Of a DNA stretch of 14,355 nucleotides, positions 6,526 through 13,771 are shown piece by piece. Source of the stretch: Butyrivibrio sp. (GTDB lineage: Bacteria > Bacillota_A > Clostridia > Lachnospirales > Lachnospiraceae). The stretch is taken from the NCBI RefSeq assembly GCF_024699075.1, contig NZ_JAILQF010000090.1, positions 1-14,355 of the forward strand, written 5' to 3'. A program made the translations under genes and the position numbers. Under the pieces are notes generated by a model. The model did no database searches. It had not been told where the DNA came from and was given only the letters and a program-made list of their open reading frames with translations. Positions within the stretch are counted from its first letter, which is position 1. Each line of letters begins with the position of its first letter.

Positions 6526-6561
6526 AGTGATTCTTTGATCTGGGAAAATAGCTGAATCACT
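6526..6561. terminator. Possible weak bidirectional terminator between convergent genes
   Basis: A perfect 8-bp inverted repeat AGTGATTC (6526-6533) and GAATCACT (6554-6561) is separated by 20 nt, in the 129-bp gap between the isomerase-like gene and the convergent AraC-type gene. There is no T tract and the loop is long, so terminator function is only suggested by position. Confidence 0.35.
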
Positions 6562-6604
6562 TATTAAGTTTACAGAAGTTGCGAGATCATTAAAGTGTAG
6601 AAGC

Positions 6605-7822
6605 CTAAAACTGTTTTTTAACAGGAGATCTATGTTTTTTTCTGTATTCAGAAGGTGTTTGGCCTTTTTCCTTTCGAAAACATTTTACAAAATAATTGCT
6701 ATCAGGAATTCCTACGCTTTCACTGATTTCCTGGATACTCATTTTAGTGCCTGTAAGATAATTGCAGGCCTTTTTTATTCTTATGCTCCTTAGATAATTG
6801 ATAGGTGTTGTTCCGATTTCTTTCTTGAATAGTGTCATGAGATAACTTCTTGAAATTGACAGTTCCTCACAGATATTGTCTATGTTTAGCTCTTTGGAAA
6901 AATTATTGTTTAAGTAAATGATCGCATTGTAAATTATGGCGCTGTATTTATTGGTGTTGTACTGATCAATGGCATTACAGAAATTTCTAACCATTTTCTC
7001 TTTGCTGGCGAGTATTTTATCAATTCGTGTTTCATTTGAAACTTCACGTGTATTCTGACCAGAGAGCTGATCTATAAGATAAGCCGGTAGCCCTTTTTTG
7101 GCAGCGCACATACGAAGAGTGGTCCTTGTTATTGCACAGGCAATTCTTTCATTTTCAATAGTTGATCCGACTTCTTTCATGTATTGAACGTCTCGCTGCA
7201 TTTTATCCAGATATTTGAGCGCGCTGTTAGAATCTCCATTTTCGACAGAGTTTATAAACTCCTGTTCATTTGCATATCGAAGCTGCAGGAGATTTATTTG
7301 GTCTTCTCTGGATGTCTCTGAGGTGTTATCAGTAGTTTCAATTATAAAATCTTCCTGCTTTCTGATTTTGTAACTTTTAGAATCTGGATCGCATATTTTT
7401 ATAAAACTGTTTACGATGTGCTGGGCAGATTCTACACTTAGATTAGGAAAATGCTCTCTGTATCTTAAATAATCATCTACGGACAGCCCTGTTACGCCTG
7501 ATTCTTTTATGATATGGATGGCGTGCTGCTTGGACTGAAGGATAGGAGCGAACGGGCCAAAGACGTAGAAATTATCCTGGAGCATAAAGATCATGATTGT
7601 TAGGAAAAAAGGGTCTGTCAGCGTATAAATGATGTGATGATCGATACTTGAGCGCATAGCAAGAAGAGCATCTGCAGAAAAGATCATTTGGATGCTGCTT
7701 ATCATATTGTTTTTACTGAAGCTTTCAGCCTCGCTTCTGTCATTGACCGTGCAGAGACCTACCTGATATAGCTCATTAATTAGTTTGGCGCTGCTTTCCA
7801 GGGTACTATTATATTTTTTCAT
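6605..7822 (-). CDS. AraC family transcriptional regulator of the adjacent GPH/GH2 operon
   Basis: A 405-aa regulator whose last about 100 residues form an AraC/XylS DNA-binding domain with two helix-turn-helix units: IYLNNNFSKELNIDNICEEL and SISRSYLMTLFKKEIGTTP, then MSIQEISESVGIPDSNYFVK and CFRKEKGQTPSEYRKKH. The N-terminal 290 residues are not a cupin I can name; they include LMTIMIF-like hydrophobic strands and FYVFGPFAPI, a feature of long AraC-type sensors in Clostridia. It is probably cytoplasmic and ligand-responsive. The start has an AGGATGAG ribosome binding site just upstream on the minus strand. It is transcribed away from the symporter gene, sharing a 141-bp control region that holds a 14-bp-period direct repeat. 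This arrangement suggests it activates the symporter/glycosidase operon in response to the transported sugar. Confidence 0.85.
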   Translation of the reverse strand: MKKYNSTLESSAKLINELYQVGLCTVNDRSEAESFSKNNMISSIQMIFSADALLAMRSSIDHHIIYTLTDPFFLTIMIFMLQDNFYVFGPFAPILQSKQHAIHIIKESGVTGLSVDDYLRYREHFPNLSVESAQHIVNSFIKICDPDSKSYKIRKQEDFIIETTDNTSETSREDQINLLQLRYANEQEFINSVENGDSNSALKYLDKMQRDVQYMKEVGSTIENERIACAITRTTLRMCAAKKGLPAYLIDQLSGQNTREVSNETRIDKILASKEKMVRNFCNAIDQYNTNKYSAIIYNAIIYLNNNFSKELNIDNICEELSISRSYLMTLFKKEIGTTPINYLRSIRIKKACNYLTGTKMSIQEISESVGIPDSNYFVKCFRKEKGQTPSEYRKKHRSPVKKQF

Positions 7823-7906
7823 ATGCTCATCCTATAAAGTATTATTTTGCTATCTAAAGGATTTATATTCTATTTTCATTTTACACTTAATGATATTTTA
7901 ATGCTA

Positions 7907-7931
7907 TCAAATAAATTTACTCAAATAAATT
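7907..7931 (+). repeat. Direct repeat in the AraC/symporter control region, candidate operator
   Basis: The 11-mer TCAAATAAATT occurs twice, at 7907-7917 and 7921-7931, with a 14-bp period. It lies between the divergent AraC-type and symporter genes, 33 bp upstream of the symporter start. AraC proteins bind direct repeats near or overlapping the -35 region, so this is a candidate site. The low complexity (A and T only, apart from C) leaves chance possible. Confidence 0.35.
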
Positions 7932-7963
7932 CCATTAGGTTATGGATATCGTAGGAGGTTTAA

Positions 7964-9481
7964 ATGTCTGATAGTATTCAAGCGAAATACCAGAAGTATA
8001 TGAAAGAAGACGGAATTCATTTTGTTCCTGTTTGGAGGATTATAGGATTTTCCGGAGCTAACATGGCAGTTAATCTTTATATGGGATTAACTATGATAAT
8101 GTCATTCTATTTAAACGGATATGTTGGAATGGCAGTTGTTCTTGCATCAAGTTTTTCTACCATCACAAGATTATGGGATGGTGTAACAGATCCTATCGTA
8201 GGATTCTTTGTAGATAAGTTCAAGGAATCTGAGAAGATTGGTAAAACAAGGCTTTGTCTGATCATGGGAGGACTGCTTCTTTTCATAAACAGTTTTCTTA
8301 TGTTCAATGTTACTGATAGATTGCCAGAGGGCGGTTTTAGACCATTATTCTTTATTTTCTTTACTGCAATCTATTACATTGGATATACATTCCTTAATAT
8401 CTCAAATCATGTTGGTAATGTATGTCTTACAAATGATCCTAAACAAAGACCTATACTTTCAATTGTAGGTACAGTTCTTGTCAGGATCATGAGAGCAGTA
8501 ATGCAGATGGTTGTAGCAGGTCTTGCAGTTAAGTATGGATCAATGAGGAGTGCTGAGCTGTTCCACGAGTATTGGCTTATCGTTGCACTCATTGCAACAG
8601 TTGGAATTGTTATAGCATATATTTCTATAACACCAAAGGATGTTCCTTTCTTCTCAGAAGCTACTCCTAAGAAGAAAGAAAAAGTTAAATTTTCAGATTA
8701 TATAGATGTACTTAAGAACAATAGACCCCTTCAGATGATGATTGTGGCAAGAGCAACTGACCAGTTTTCTAATACATGTAAAACAAGTGCAATTCTTCTT
8801 GTATTGTACGGAATCGTGGCAGGTAACTATGAGCTTTCAGGTGGTTGGACACTCTATACTACAATTGTTGGTCTTGTAATGATGGCACTTGGAATTGGTG
8901 CTATTGGTTCAAAGCTTGGTCTTAAAAAGGCAATGCAGGTTGGATCATGGGGCGTAGTTATATTTGATACCATCGCGATCCTTATCTGGCTTTTCATGGA
9001 TCCTAAAACTCTTAGCCTTCCGGGTTATGTAAATGGATATGGTGAAGCATTCAGCGGTTTTACAATGTTCACAATAGCTCTTTTCCTGGTAACTGTTATA
9101 GGTGGAGGCTTCCAGATGATAACAAGTTCAATCGTACCACCTATGATTGCTGATGTTAACGATTATGAAGCTTCCCGTACAGGTAAGTATATTCCTGGAA
9201 TGGTTGGAACAGTATTCTCATTCATGGATAAGCTGATTTCATCTTTTGGTCCTACCTTTGTAGGTGTTGGATTTGCAATGATCGGATTCAAGGATGCATT
9301 TCCGGATCTGGATACACCATACAGCTTCAACCTGCTGATCATGGCTATTATATTCTATTATGGATTTGAGCTTGTCGGTGCTGCGTTCAATATTATCGCA
9401 ATGAAATTCTATGAGCTTACTCCTGAAAAGATGAAAGAAGTAGAATATAAGATTTATGAGATGAGGAAAGAGAATGCATAA
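7964..9481 (+). CDS. GPH family sugar:cation symporter (MFS-type, glycoside/pentoside/hexuronide)
   Basis: A 505-aa integral membrane protein with about 12 hydrophobic segments. The block STITRLWDGVTDPIVGFFVDK (residues about 64-85) is the hallmark of the GPH (MelB/XynB/UidB) family: it matches the conserved RxxDxxxDPxxG loop between the second and third helices. Members import glycosides with Na+ or H+. The second half shows APxxGLK-type features (IGSKLGLKKAMQVGSWG) and NDYEASRTGKYIPGM, another family signature loop. The GTAGGAGGTTTAA ribosome binding site fixes the ATG at 7964. Its last codons overlap the start of the GH2 gene by 8 nt, so importer and glycosidase are translated together, and it is divergent from the AraC-type regulator. 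The transported sugar is not readable from sequence; the neighbour suggests a beta-galactoside or related glycoside. Confidence 0.88.
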   Translation: MSDSIQAKYQKYMKEDGIHFVPVWRIIGFSGANMAVNLYMGLTMIMSFYLNGYVGMAVVLASSFSTITRLWDGVTDPIVGFFVDKFKESEKIGKTRLCLIMGGLLLFINSFLMFNVTDRLPEGGFRPLFFIFFTAIYYIGYTFLNISNHVGNVCLTNDPKQRPILSIVGTVLVRIMRAVMQMVVAGLAVKYGSMRSAELFHEYWLIVALIATVGIVIAYISITPKDVPFFSEATPKKKEKVKFSDYIDVLKNNRPLQMMIVARATDQFSNTCKTSAILLVLYGIVAGNYELSGGWTLYTTIVGLVMMALGIGAIGSKLGLKKAMQVGSWGVVIFDTIAILIWLFMDPKTLSLPGYVNGYGEAFSGFTMFTIALFLVTVIGGGFQMITSSIVPPMIADVNDYEASRTGKYIPGMVGTVFSFMDKLISSFGPTFVGVGFAMIGFKDAFPDLDTPYSFNLLIMAIIFYYGFELVGAAFNIIAMKFYELTPEKMKEVEYKIYEMRKENA

Positions 9482-11687
9482 AATTGCTATAAACGATACT
9501 TGGAAATTTAAAAAGCTTGCAGGGGATATCAGTGATATCCCTTGTGGCGCGTTAAACGAATCGGATTTTGAAAATATTGATCTGCCCCACACCTGGCATA
9601 AGGAAAGGGCATACAGAGGTCTTACTCTATATACCAAAACAATAGCTACAAAGTCATCCTGGAAGCATGCTTTTATTGATATTCCAGGCGCTGATCAGCA
9701 TGCTGTTGTTCTTGTTAATGGCACAAAAGTTGCCGAGCACAAAGGCGCATATTCTGCTTTCAGAGCTAGGATTCCCGAGAATATGCTTGGGCAGGATGTA
9801 AGAATTGATATCTATCTGACCAATAAGTTAGATGATGAGATATCTCCTTTGACAGGAGATTTTACAATCTTTGGTGGCCTTTATAGAGGAATGAATCTTC
9901 TTGTCACAGAAAAAGATACTTATTTTGATCCTACTTACTATGGAACAGACGGCGTTATCTTAAGAACAAGTGTTGACGGCGCTGACGGTATTTTGACAGC
10001 AGAAATTCATGCTGTAATGGATGAAGCTGACAAGATCAAACTTGAAGTTAAGGACGCTACCGGGAATATAGTATCTGATAGTTTTTTTGACAAAAAAGAC
10101 GAATTATCGATCAGAATTCCAGATGTTAAACTCTGGGATGGAAAAAAATCTCAGGCACTCTATCAGGTCAGGGCCAGCATCTGGAATGATGAAAAAGAGC
10201 TTGATGAAGTCGTGCTTACTACTGGATTTAGGAGCGTTTGCGTAGATTCTGATAAAGGTATTTTTCTAAATAAAAAGCATATCAGGATAAATGGCGTTGC
10301 AAAGCATCAGGACTTTGCTGAATCTTACAATTTATTGTCTGAATCGAATATTGAAAAAGATTTCAGTATTATAGATGAGATTGGTGCTAATGCGGTAAGG
10401 CTTTCCCATTATCAGCATCCTCAATTTGCCTATGATATGGCAGACAAGAAGGGATATCTTGTATGGGCTGAGATCCCAATGCTTAAAATGACTGATAATG
10501 AAGCGCTTAAAGAGAATGCTAAAGAGCAGCTCAAAGAGCTTATTCTTCAGAATATTCATCATCCATCAATTTTCTGCTGGGGAATTCAGAATGAAATTGG
10601 TATGTTCAGGGATGCACCTTTTATGTATGCTGCGCTTGGTAAGCTTCGAGATATTGCAAAAGAACTTGATCCTTCAAGGCTTGTAACTGCGGCTAATCTC
10701 TACACTGTTAAGTTTAAGAGTGAGCTGAATTCATCAACTGATATGATCGGTTACAATATTTATTTTGGCTGGTATTACGGCGATATGCACGACTATGACG
10801 AATTTCTGGACAGATTCCACAGTGAAAGACCTGAGGTTCCGATTGGTATAAGTGAGTACGGCGTGGATTGTAATACCAAGCTTCATTCTGAAAATCCGGT
10901 CGTTCAGGACTATACTGAAGAATATCAGGCTCTTTACCATGAGACGGTTTACCCTATATTTGAAAATAAGGACTATATATGGGGAAGTTTTGTATGGAAC
11001 ATGTTCGATTTTTCCAGTGACATGAGAAAAGACGGCGGCCTCTTAAATCTGAACGGTAAGGGGCTTGTGACCTACGATAGAAGCACTAAAAAAGACGCCT
11101 TTTATTACTATAAAGCAAAGTGGAGTAGTGAAAAGTTCGTTCATATCTGTTCACAGAGATTTGCCAATAGAACCAGTGATGAAGCTGATCTGAAGATCTA
11201 CACGAACTGCGACGAGGTTACACTTGTTGTAAATGGACAGGTATTTGGAAAATGTAATAATAATGGAAATGGTATAGCCCTTTTTAGAAATGTTCCATTA
11301 CAATATGGCGATAATATGATCGAGGTAAGTAGCGAAGGCTGCAATGATAGCTGCGTTTTCAAAAGAAGTGATACTGAAGATGAAAGCTATCGTCTTCCCA
11401 ATAGCGGCGCTGGCCAGGCAGTAAAGAACTGGTTCTTGTCCGAAGATGATTTTGTGAAAGAAGGTTTCTTCTCAATTAAGGATTCTGCCAACGATCTTAT
11501 AGAGAACGTAGAAGCAAGAGCTGTTCTGAAAAAATACCTGCCAGAGCTGACAGATCTTATGCTTACAAAGGACATTATCCCTCTTGGATTATCATTTCAG
11601 AGTATACTTGGAAGGAACACCCCTGAAGGGCTGGATATCCGAGCACTTAATGATGAGCTGAATAAAATTAAAAATGATCTTGTTTGA
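9474..11687 (+). CDS. GH2 family glycoside hydrolase, beta-galactosidase-like
   Basis: A 737-aa cytoplasmic GH2 enzyme with no signal peptide. Domains in order: a sugar-binding jelly roll (residues about 1-150: NDTWKFKK, LPHTWHKERAYRG, GDFTIFGGLYRG), an immunoglobulin-like domain (about 160-260), and a TIM barrel (about 265-560). The barrel has FLNKKHIRINGVAKHQD, the acid/base E374 in WGIQNEIG and the nucleophile E461 in GISEYG. The block LNLNGKGLVTYDRSTKKDAF resembles GH2 beta-galactosidases; its N-x-K could also fit beta-glucuronidases, so the substrate is left open. A C-terminal region (about 560-640) is another beta sandwich. The last about 95 residues are helical (VLKKYLPELTDLMLTKDIIP), a tail common on Lachnospiraceae glycosidases. 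AGGAAAG precedes the ATG, inside the symporter gene. Import followed by intracellular hydrolysis is the likely pathway. Confidence 0.85.
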   Translation: MHKIAINDTWKFKKLAGDISDIPCGALNESDFENIDLPHTWHKERAYRGLTLYTKTIATKSSWKHAFIDIPGADQHAVVLVNGTKVAEHKGAYSAFRARIPENMLGQDVRIDIYLTNKLDDEISPLTGDFTIFGGLYRGMNLLVTEKDTYFDPTYYGTDGVILRTSVDGADGILTAEIHAVMDEADKIKLEVKDATGNIVSDSFFDKKDELSIRIPDVKLWDGKKSQALYQVRASIWNDEKELDEVVLTTGFRSVCVDSDKGIFLNKKHIRINGVAKHQDFAESYNLLSESNIEKDFSIIDEIGANAVRLSHYQHPQFAYDMADKKGYLVWAEIPMLKMTDNEALKENAKEQLKELILQNIHHPSIFCWGIQNEIGMFRDAPFMYAALGKLRDIAKELDPSRLVTAANLYTVKFKSELNSSTDMIGYNIYFGWYYGDMHDYDEFLDRFHSERPEVPIGISEYGVDCNTKLHSENPVVQDYTEEYQALYHETVYPIFENKDYIWGSFVWNMFDFSSDMRKDGGLLNLNGKGLVTYDRSTKKDAFYYYKAKWSSEKFVHICSQRFANRTSDEADLKIYTNCDEVTLVVNGQVFGKCNNNGNGIALFRNVPLQYGDNMIEVSSEGCNDSCVFKRSDTEDESYRLPNSGAGQAVKNWFLSEDDFVKEGFFSIKDSANDLIENVEARAVLKKYLPELTDLMLTKDIIPLGLSFQSILGRNTPEGLDIRALNDELNKIKNDLV

Positions 11688-11702
11688 ATGATATATAAAA
11701 TG

Positions 11703-11744
11703 ATCAAGATAACCCATCATCTTTAGGTGATGGGTTATCTTGAT
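11703..11744 (+). terminator. Long perfect hairpin ending the symporter/GH2 operon
   Basis: The 17-bp arms at 11703-11719 and 11728-11744 (beginning ATCAAGATAACCCATCA) are perfect complements, and T-G and C-G pairs extend them to 19 bp around a TTTA loop. It starts 15 bp after the GH2 stop. Only three T follow, so it may also work as an RNA-stabilising or bidirectional structure. Confidence 0.65.
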
Positions 11745-11981
11745 TTCGGGTGCGGGGTTATAATGCACGTACCTGTAGAACTGCGTCAGCAGTGTTTTTA
11801 TAACGAGCAAAAATCGAAGCATTTGCGAGTTTAACAGAAATTGTGTCCATGAAATGTAATTATCGATAATATACTATTGATATAAATGATATAATGATAT
11901 AGGTGTCAAAAGATAATTGTGACACCTGCATCATTATATGCATTTTTTATCAAAAATATATTATAAGGGAGATTGAGTAAA
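11745..11981 (+). other. Gene-free leader region with nested inverted repeats upstream of the PAP2 gene
   Basis: No plausible gene is present. At 11757-11804 an inverted repeat GTTATAA/TTATAAC encloses a smaller stem ACTGC-GTCA-GCAGT (11780-11793). At 11889-11939 two 20-nt arms pair with only two mismatches (see the separate entry). The section 11804-11860 is less structured. A promoter for the PAP2 gene is probably here, but no box pair has convincing spacing. Confidence 0.4.
11889..11947 (+). terminator. Hairpin with T tract just upstream of the PAP2 gene: terminator or attenuator
   Basis: The 20-nt arms at 11889-11908 and 11920-11939 (core AGGTGTCA/TGACACCT) pair with two internal mismatches. 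AAATG/CATTT extends them past a 1-nt bulge, and six T follow (11943-11948). The structure has the form of an intrinsic terminator but lies 35 bp before the start codon at 11982. It would therefore stop read-through from upstream or act as an attenuator in the PAP2 leader. Confidence 0.6.
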
Positions 11982-12923
11982 ATGGACATTCAGTATTTGT
12001 TGTGGTTACAGGACATCAGGAATGCAACAGGCGGATTATTTGATGAGTTTTTCAACGCACTATCTAAATTCGCGGTAGATATACTACCTTTTTTCCCATT
12101 TATAGTGTTCTGGGGCGTTGATAAGAAGTGGGGGTACATATTCCTGACTAATCATTGGGTGGGAGAGCTTGTGAACGGGGTCATAAAGCTGACTGTGTGC
12201 GCTTACCGCCCGTGGATACGTTCTGATCTGATCGAACCTGCGGGAGACTCGAAAACAGCGGCAACGGGTTATTCATTCCCAAGTGGACATACTCGCACGG
12301 CAACAACAATTTATGGAACTATATTCGTATGGCAGAAGGATAAACGAAGATGGCTGGCGGTCTTATGTGCGGTTCTTATTGCGCTTACCGGCTTTTCAAG
12401 AAATTATCTTGGAGTACATACACCGCAGGATGTAATCGTAGGCTTTTTGGAATCTGTATTGACTATCTGGGTTGTTACATTTGTATTTAAGAAGGTCGAG
12501 GGCAATGGCAAGCTGATAGATATTCTGACACTCGTTGGAATTGTATTTGTTTTTGCATCTCTTATCTATATCCAGGTTAAGCCTTATCCTATGGATTATG
12601 ATGCTGCAGGCAATCTGCTTGTAGATCCTAACAAGATGATGAATGACTGTTTCAAGGCCTGCGGAGCACTGCTTGGATTCCTTATCGGAAGCTATGTGGA
12701 CAGGCACTACATTCATTATGAGATACCGTTTGGATCAAAGAACCTGCCTCTTCTTGTATGTGTAGGTGCCGCAATTGCCATGGCATGGAAAGAGCTGTTC
12801 GCATCTGCTACAATAGTAGCAGCATTCGGCGGCCACTGGGGCCATTTCATAGCAAGATTCATAATGCTGATATTTGCTATGTGTGTATGGCCAGTTGTGA
12901 TCAAGAAAAATGCGGAAGCGTAA
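11982..12923 (+). CDS. PAP2 superfamily membrane phosphatase
   Basis: A 313-aa multi-pass membrane protein with the three-part phosphatase signature of PAP2 enzymes: K69-LTVCAY-R76-P77, P100-S101-G102-H103, and S139-R140 with H146 and D150 (SRNYLGVHTPQD). H103 and H146 are the expected catalytic histidines facing the outer side of the membrane. About eight hydrophobic segments follow the pattern of the phosphatidic acid/undecaprenyl-pyrophosphate phosphatases. The C-terminal half (PYPMDYDAAGNLLVDPNK loop, then KACGALLGFLIGSYVD) is a family extension beyond the core. The ATG at 11982 is chosen because AAGGGAGA ends 9 nt before it; a TTG at 11973 would directly abut the ribosome binding site. 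Substrate could be a lipid phosphate or undecaprenyl pyrophosphate. A thioredoxin-like gene follows 61 bp later on the same strand. Confidence 0.88.
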   Translation: MDIQYLLWLQDIRNATGGLFDEFFNALSKFAVDILPFFPFIVFWGVDKKWGYIFLTNHWVGELVNGVIKLTVCAYRPWIRSDLIEPAGDSKTAATGYSFPSGHTRTATTIYGTIFVWQKDKRRWLAVLCAVLIALTGFSRNYLGVHTPQDVIVGFLESVLTIWVVTFVFKKVEGNGKLIDILTLVGIVFVFASLIYIQVKPYPMDYDAAGNLLVDPNKMMNDCFKACGALLGFLIGSYVDRHYIHYEIPFGSKNLPLLVCVGAAIAMAWKELFASATIVAAFGGHWGHFIARFIMLIFAMCVWPVVIKKNAEA

Positions 12924-12984
12924 AGGAATTAGTTGCAAGGTGATTGTTGGTAAAACAATTGGTTGTAGCTACATAGGATGATAT

Positions 12985-13311
12985 ATGGAAAACTTATCAA
13001 AGGAAGAAAGCTTAGATGCTCTTATAAATGATTCTGTTGTTATGATACTTCAATTTGGTGCTGTGACCTGTGCTCCATGTAAGTCCATAAAGCAGAGGAT
13101 AGACTTGTGGAGTGCAGATCATAAGAACGTTAAGAGTAGGTATATTGATATCGAAGAGTTCCCGATGATAGCAGAGGAGCATGGCATTTACAGTGCACCC
13201 GCGATCCTTGTATTTGTTGAAGGCAGGCTCACTGTAAGGAAAGCCGGGTATTTCAGCCTGGATGAAGTATTTATGCAGATTGAGAGATATCTGGGGATGC
13301 TGGAAGAGTAG
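12985..13311 (+). CDS. Thioredoxin-like protein with CAPC active site
   Basis: A 108-aa thioredoxin-fold protein. After a first helix (KEESLDALINDS) comes the strand VVMILQFGAVTC with the redox motif C29-A30-P31-C32, then the helix SIKQRIDLWSADH, the strand SRYIDIEEF and the cis-proline loop GIYSAPAILVFVEG (P72). Length and order match a single-domain thioredoxin. The motif is CAPC rather than CGPC, so it may have a specialised potential or partner. No signal peptide is seen, so it is cytoplasmic. The start has AGGATGA a few nt upstream. It may be co-transcribed with the PAP2 gene and is ended by the hairpin at 13400-13446. Confidence 0.85.
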   Translation: MENLSKEESLDALINDSVVMILQFGAVTCAPCKSIKQRIDLWSADHKNVKSRYIDIEEFPMIAEEHGIYSAPAILVFVEGRLTVRKAGYFSLDEVFMQIERYLGMLEE

Positions 13312-13322
13312 GGAGTATTTGC

Positions 13323-13385
13323 ATGATATTTATAAGTTTTGAAGGAAGACGGTTGGCGCTAACAAGGTTTTGTATGAGTGAATAA
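13323..13385 (+). CDS. Possible 20-codon ORF after the thioredoxin-like gene
   Basis: An ATG at 13323, 8 nt after GGGAG, opens a frame reading MIFISFEGRRLALTRFCMSE before a TAA stop at 13383-13385. It has a reasonable ribosome binding site and lies before the hairpin terminator. With no family match and only 20 residues it could easily be chance. Confidence 0.18.
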   Translation: MIFISFEGRRLALTRFCMSE

Positions 13386-13399
13386 AAATTTTTGAATAG

Positions 13400-13446
13400 A
13401 AACACCTGCAACTAAGGCGGATAGGATGCCGTAGCTGCAGGTGTTT
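13400..13446 (+). terminator. Hairpin H1, terminator of the thioredoxin-like gene
   Basis: An 11-bp stem AAACACCTGCA (13400-13410) with TGCAGGTGTTT (13436-13446) contains inner pairings CTA/TAG and GGC/GCC around a GGATAGGAT loop. Four T are at 13443-13447 apart from the G at 13443. The same outer design recurs at 13657-13715. Confidence 0.6.
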
Positions 13447-13474
13447 TGTGATTTATCGAAAATTATAATCTTAG

Positions 13475-13492
13475 TGTGACACTTCTGTGACA
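13475..13492 (+). promoter_or_regulatory. TGTGACA direct repeat with 11-bp period, candidate regulator site
   Basis: TGTGACA occurs at 13475-13481 and again at 13486-13492, exactly one helical turn apart. Direct repeats with this period are typical binding sites of OmpR/PhoB-type response regulators. There is no coding gene just downstream, only the hairpin-rich segment starting at about 13520. Confidence 0.3.
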
Positions 13493-13519
13493 GACGCTTT
13501 GCTATTATTAAGTCAATAT

Positions 13520-13591
13520 AAGACAAGGACAGGATTTTGCAGCAAATATATTGTGAATATAAATGCGGAGGATATCCTGTAGATTGTCTTT
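13520..13591 (+). repeat. Interrupted long hairpin in the gene-free region
   Basis: Nested complementary blocks form one long hairpin: AAGACA/TGTCTT outside, ACAGGAT (13529-13535) with ATCCTGT (13574-13580) in the middle, and ATATT-GTG-AATAT with flanking GCA/TGC at the tip. Internal loops separate the blocks. It has the shape of a folded RNA and not of a terminator, because no T tract follows directly. Confidence 0.5.
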
Positions 13592-13656
13592 CATACAGAA
13601 TGATCAAGTAGTCTGAGTGGCCTTTGCTTCACGCAGGATGTAACGAGATCATTAGA

Positions 13657-13715
13657 ATAAAAATACCTGCAGCAAAGGTGGCTTTGGCTTCACCGGTGGC
13701 TGCGGGTATTTTTAT
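13657..13715 (+). terminator. Hairpin H2, related to H1, terminator-like
   Basis: A 17-bp stem (13657-13673 with 13699-13715; one T-G wobble) contains ATAAAAATACCTGCAGC on the left. The inner loop holds GGTG and CACC, which also pair. The right arm ends in TATTTTTAT, giving a T-rich end. The layout and flanks copy those of H1 (13400-13446). Confidence 0.6.
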
Positions 13716-13771
13716 ATTAATCGAGGTATGGACAAATAAAACATTGTAGGAAATCCTTTGTTTTCAAATGG

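Noticed and set aside
9239..9637. Minus-strand 132-codon frame across the symporter/GH2 junction
   Set aside because: It overlaps two well-supported coupled genes and shows no family features.
11973..11981. TTG start for the PAP2 gene
   Set aside because: It directly abuts the AAGGGAGA ribosome binding site; the ATG at 11982 has proper spacing.
12396..12716. Minus-strand 106-codon frame inside the PAP2 gene
   Set aside because: The plus strand carries all PAP2 motifs across this stretch; the reverse frame has no start signal and reads as shadow sequence.
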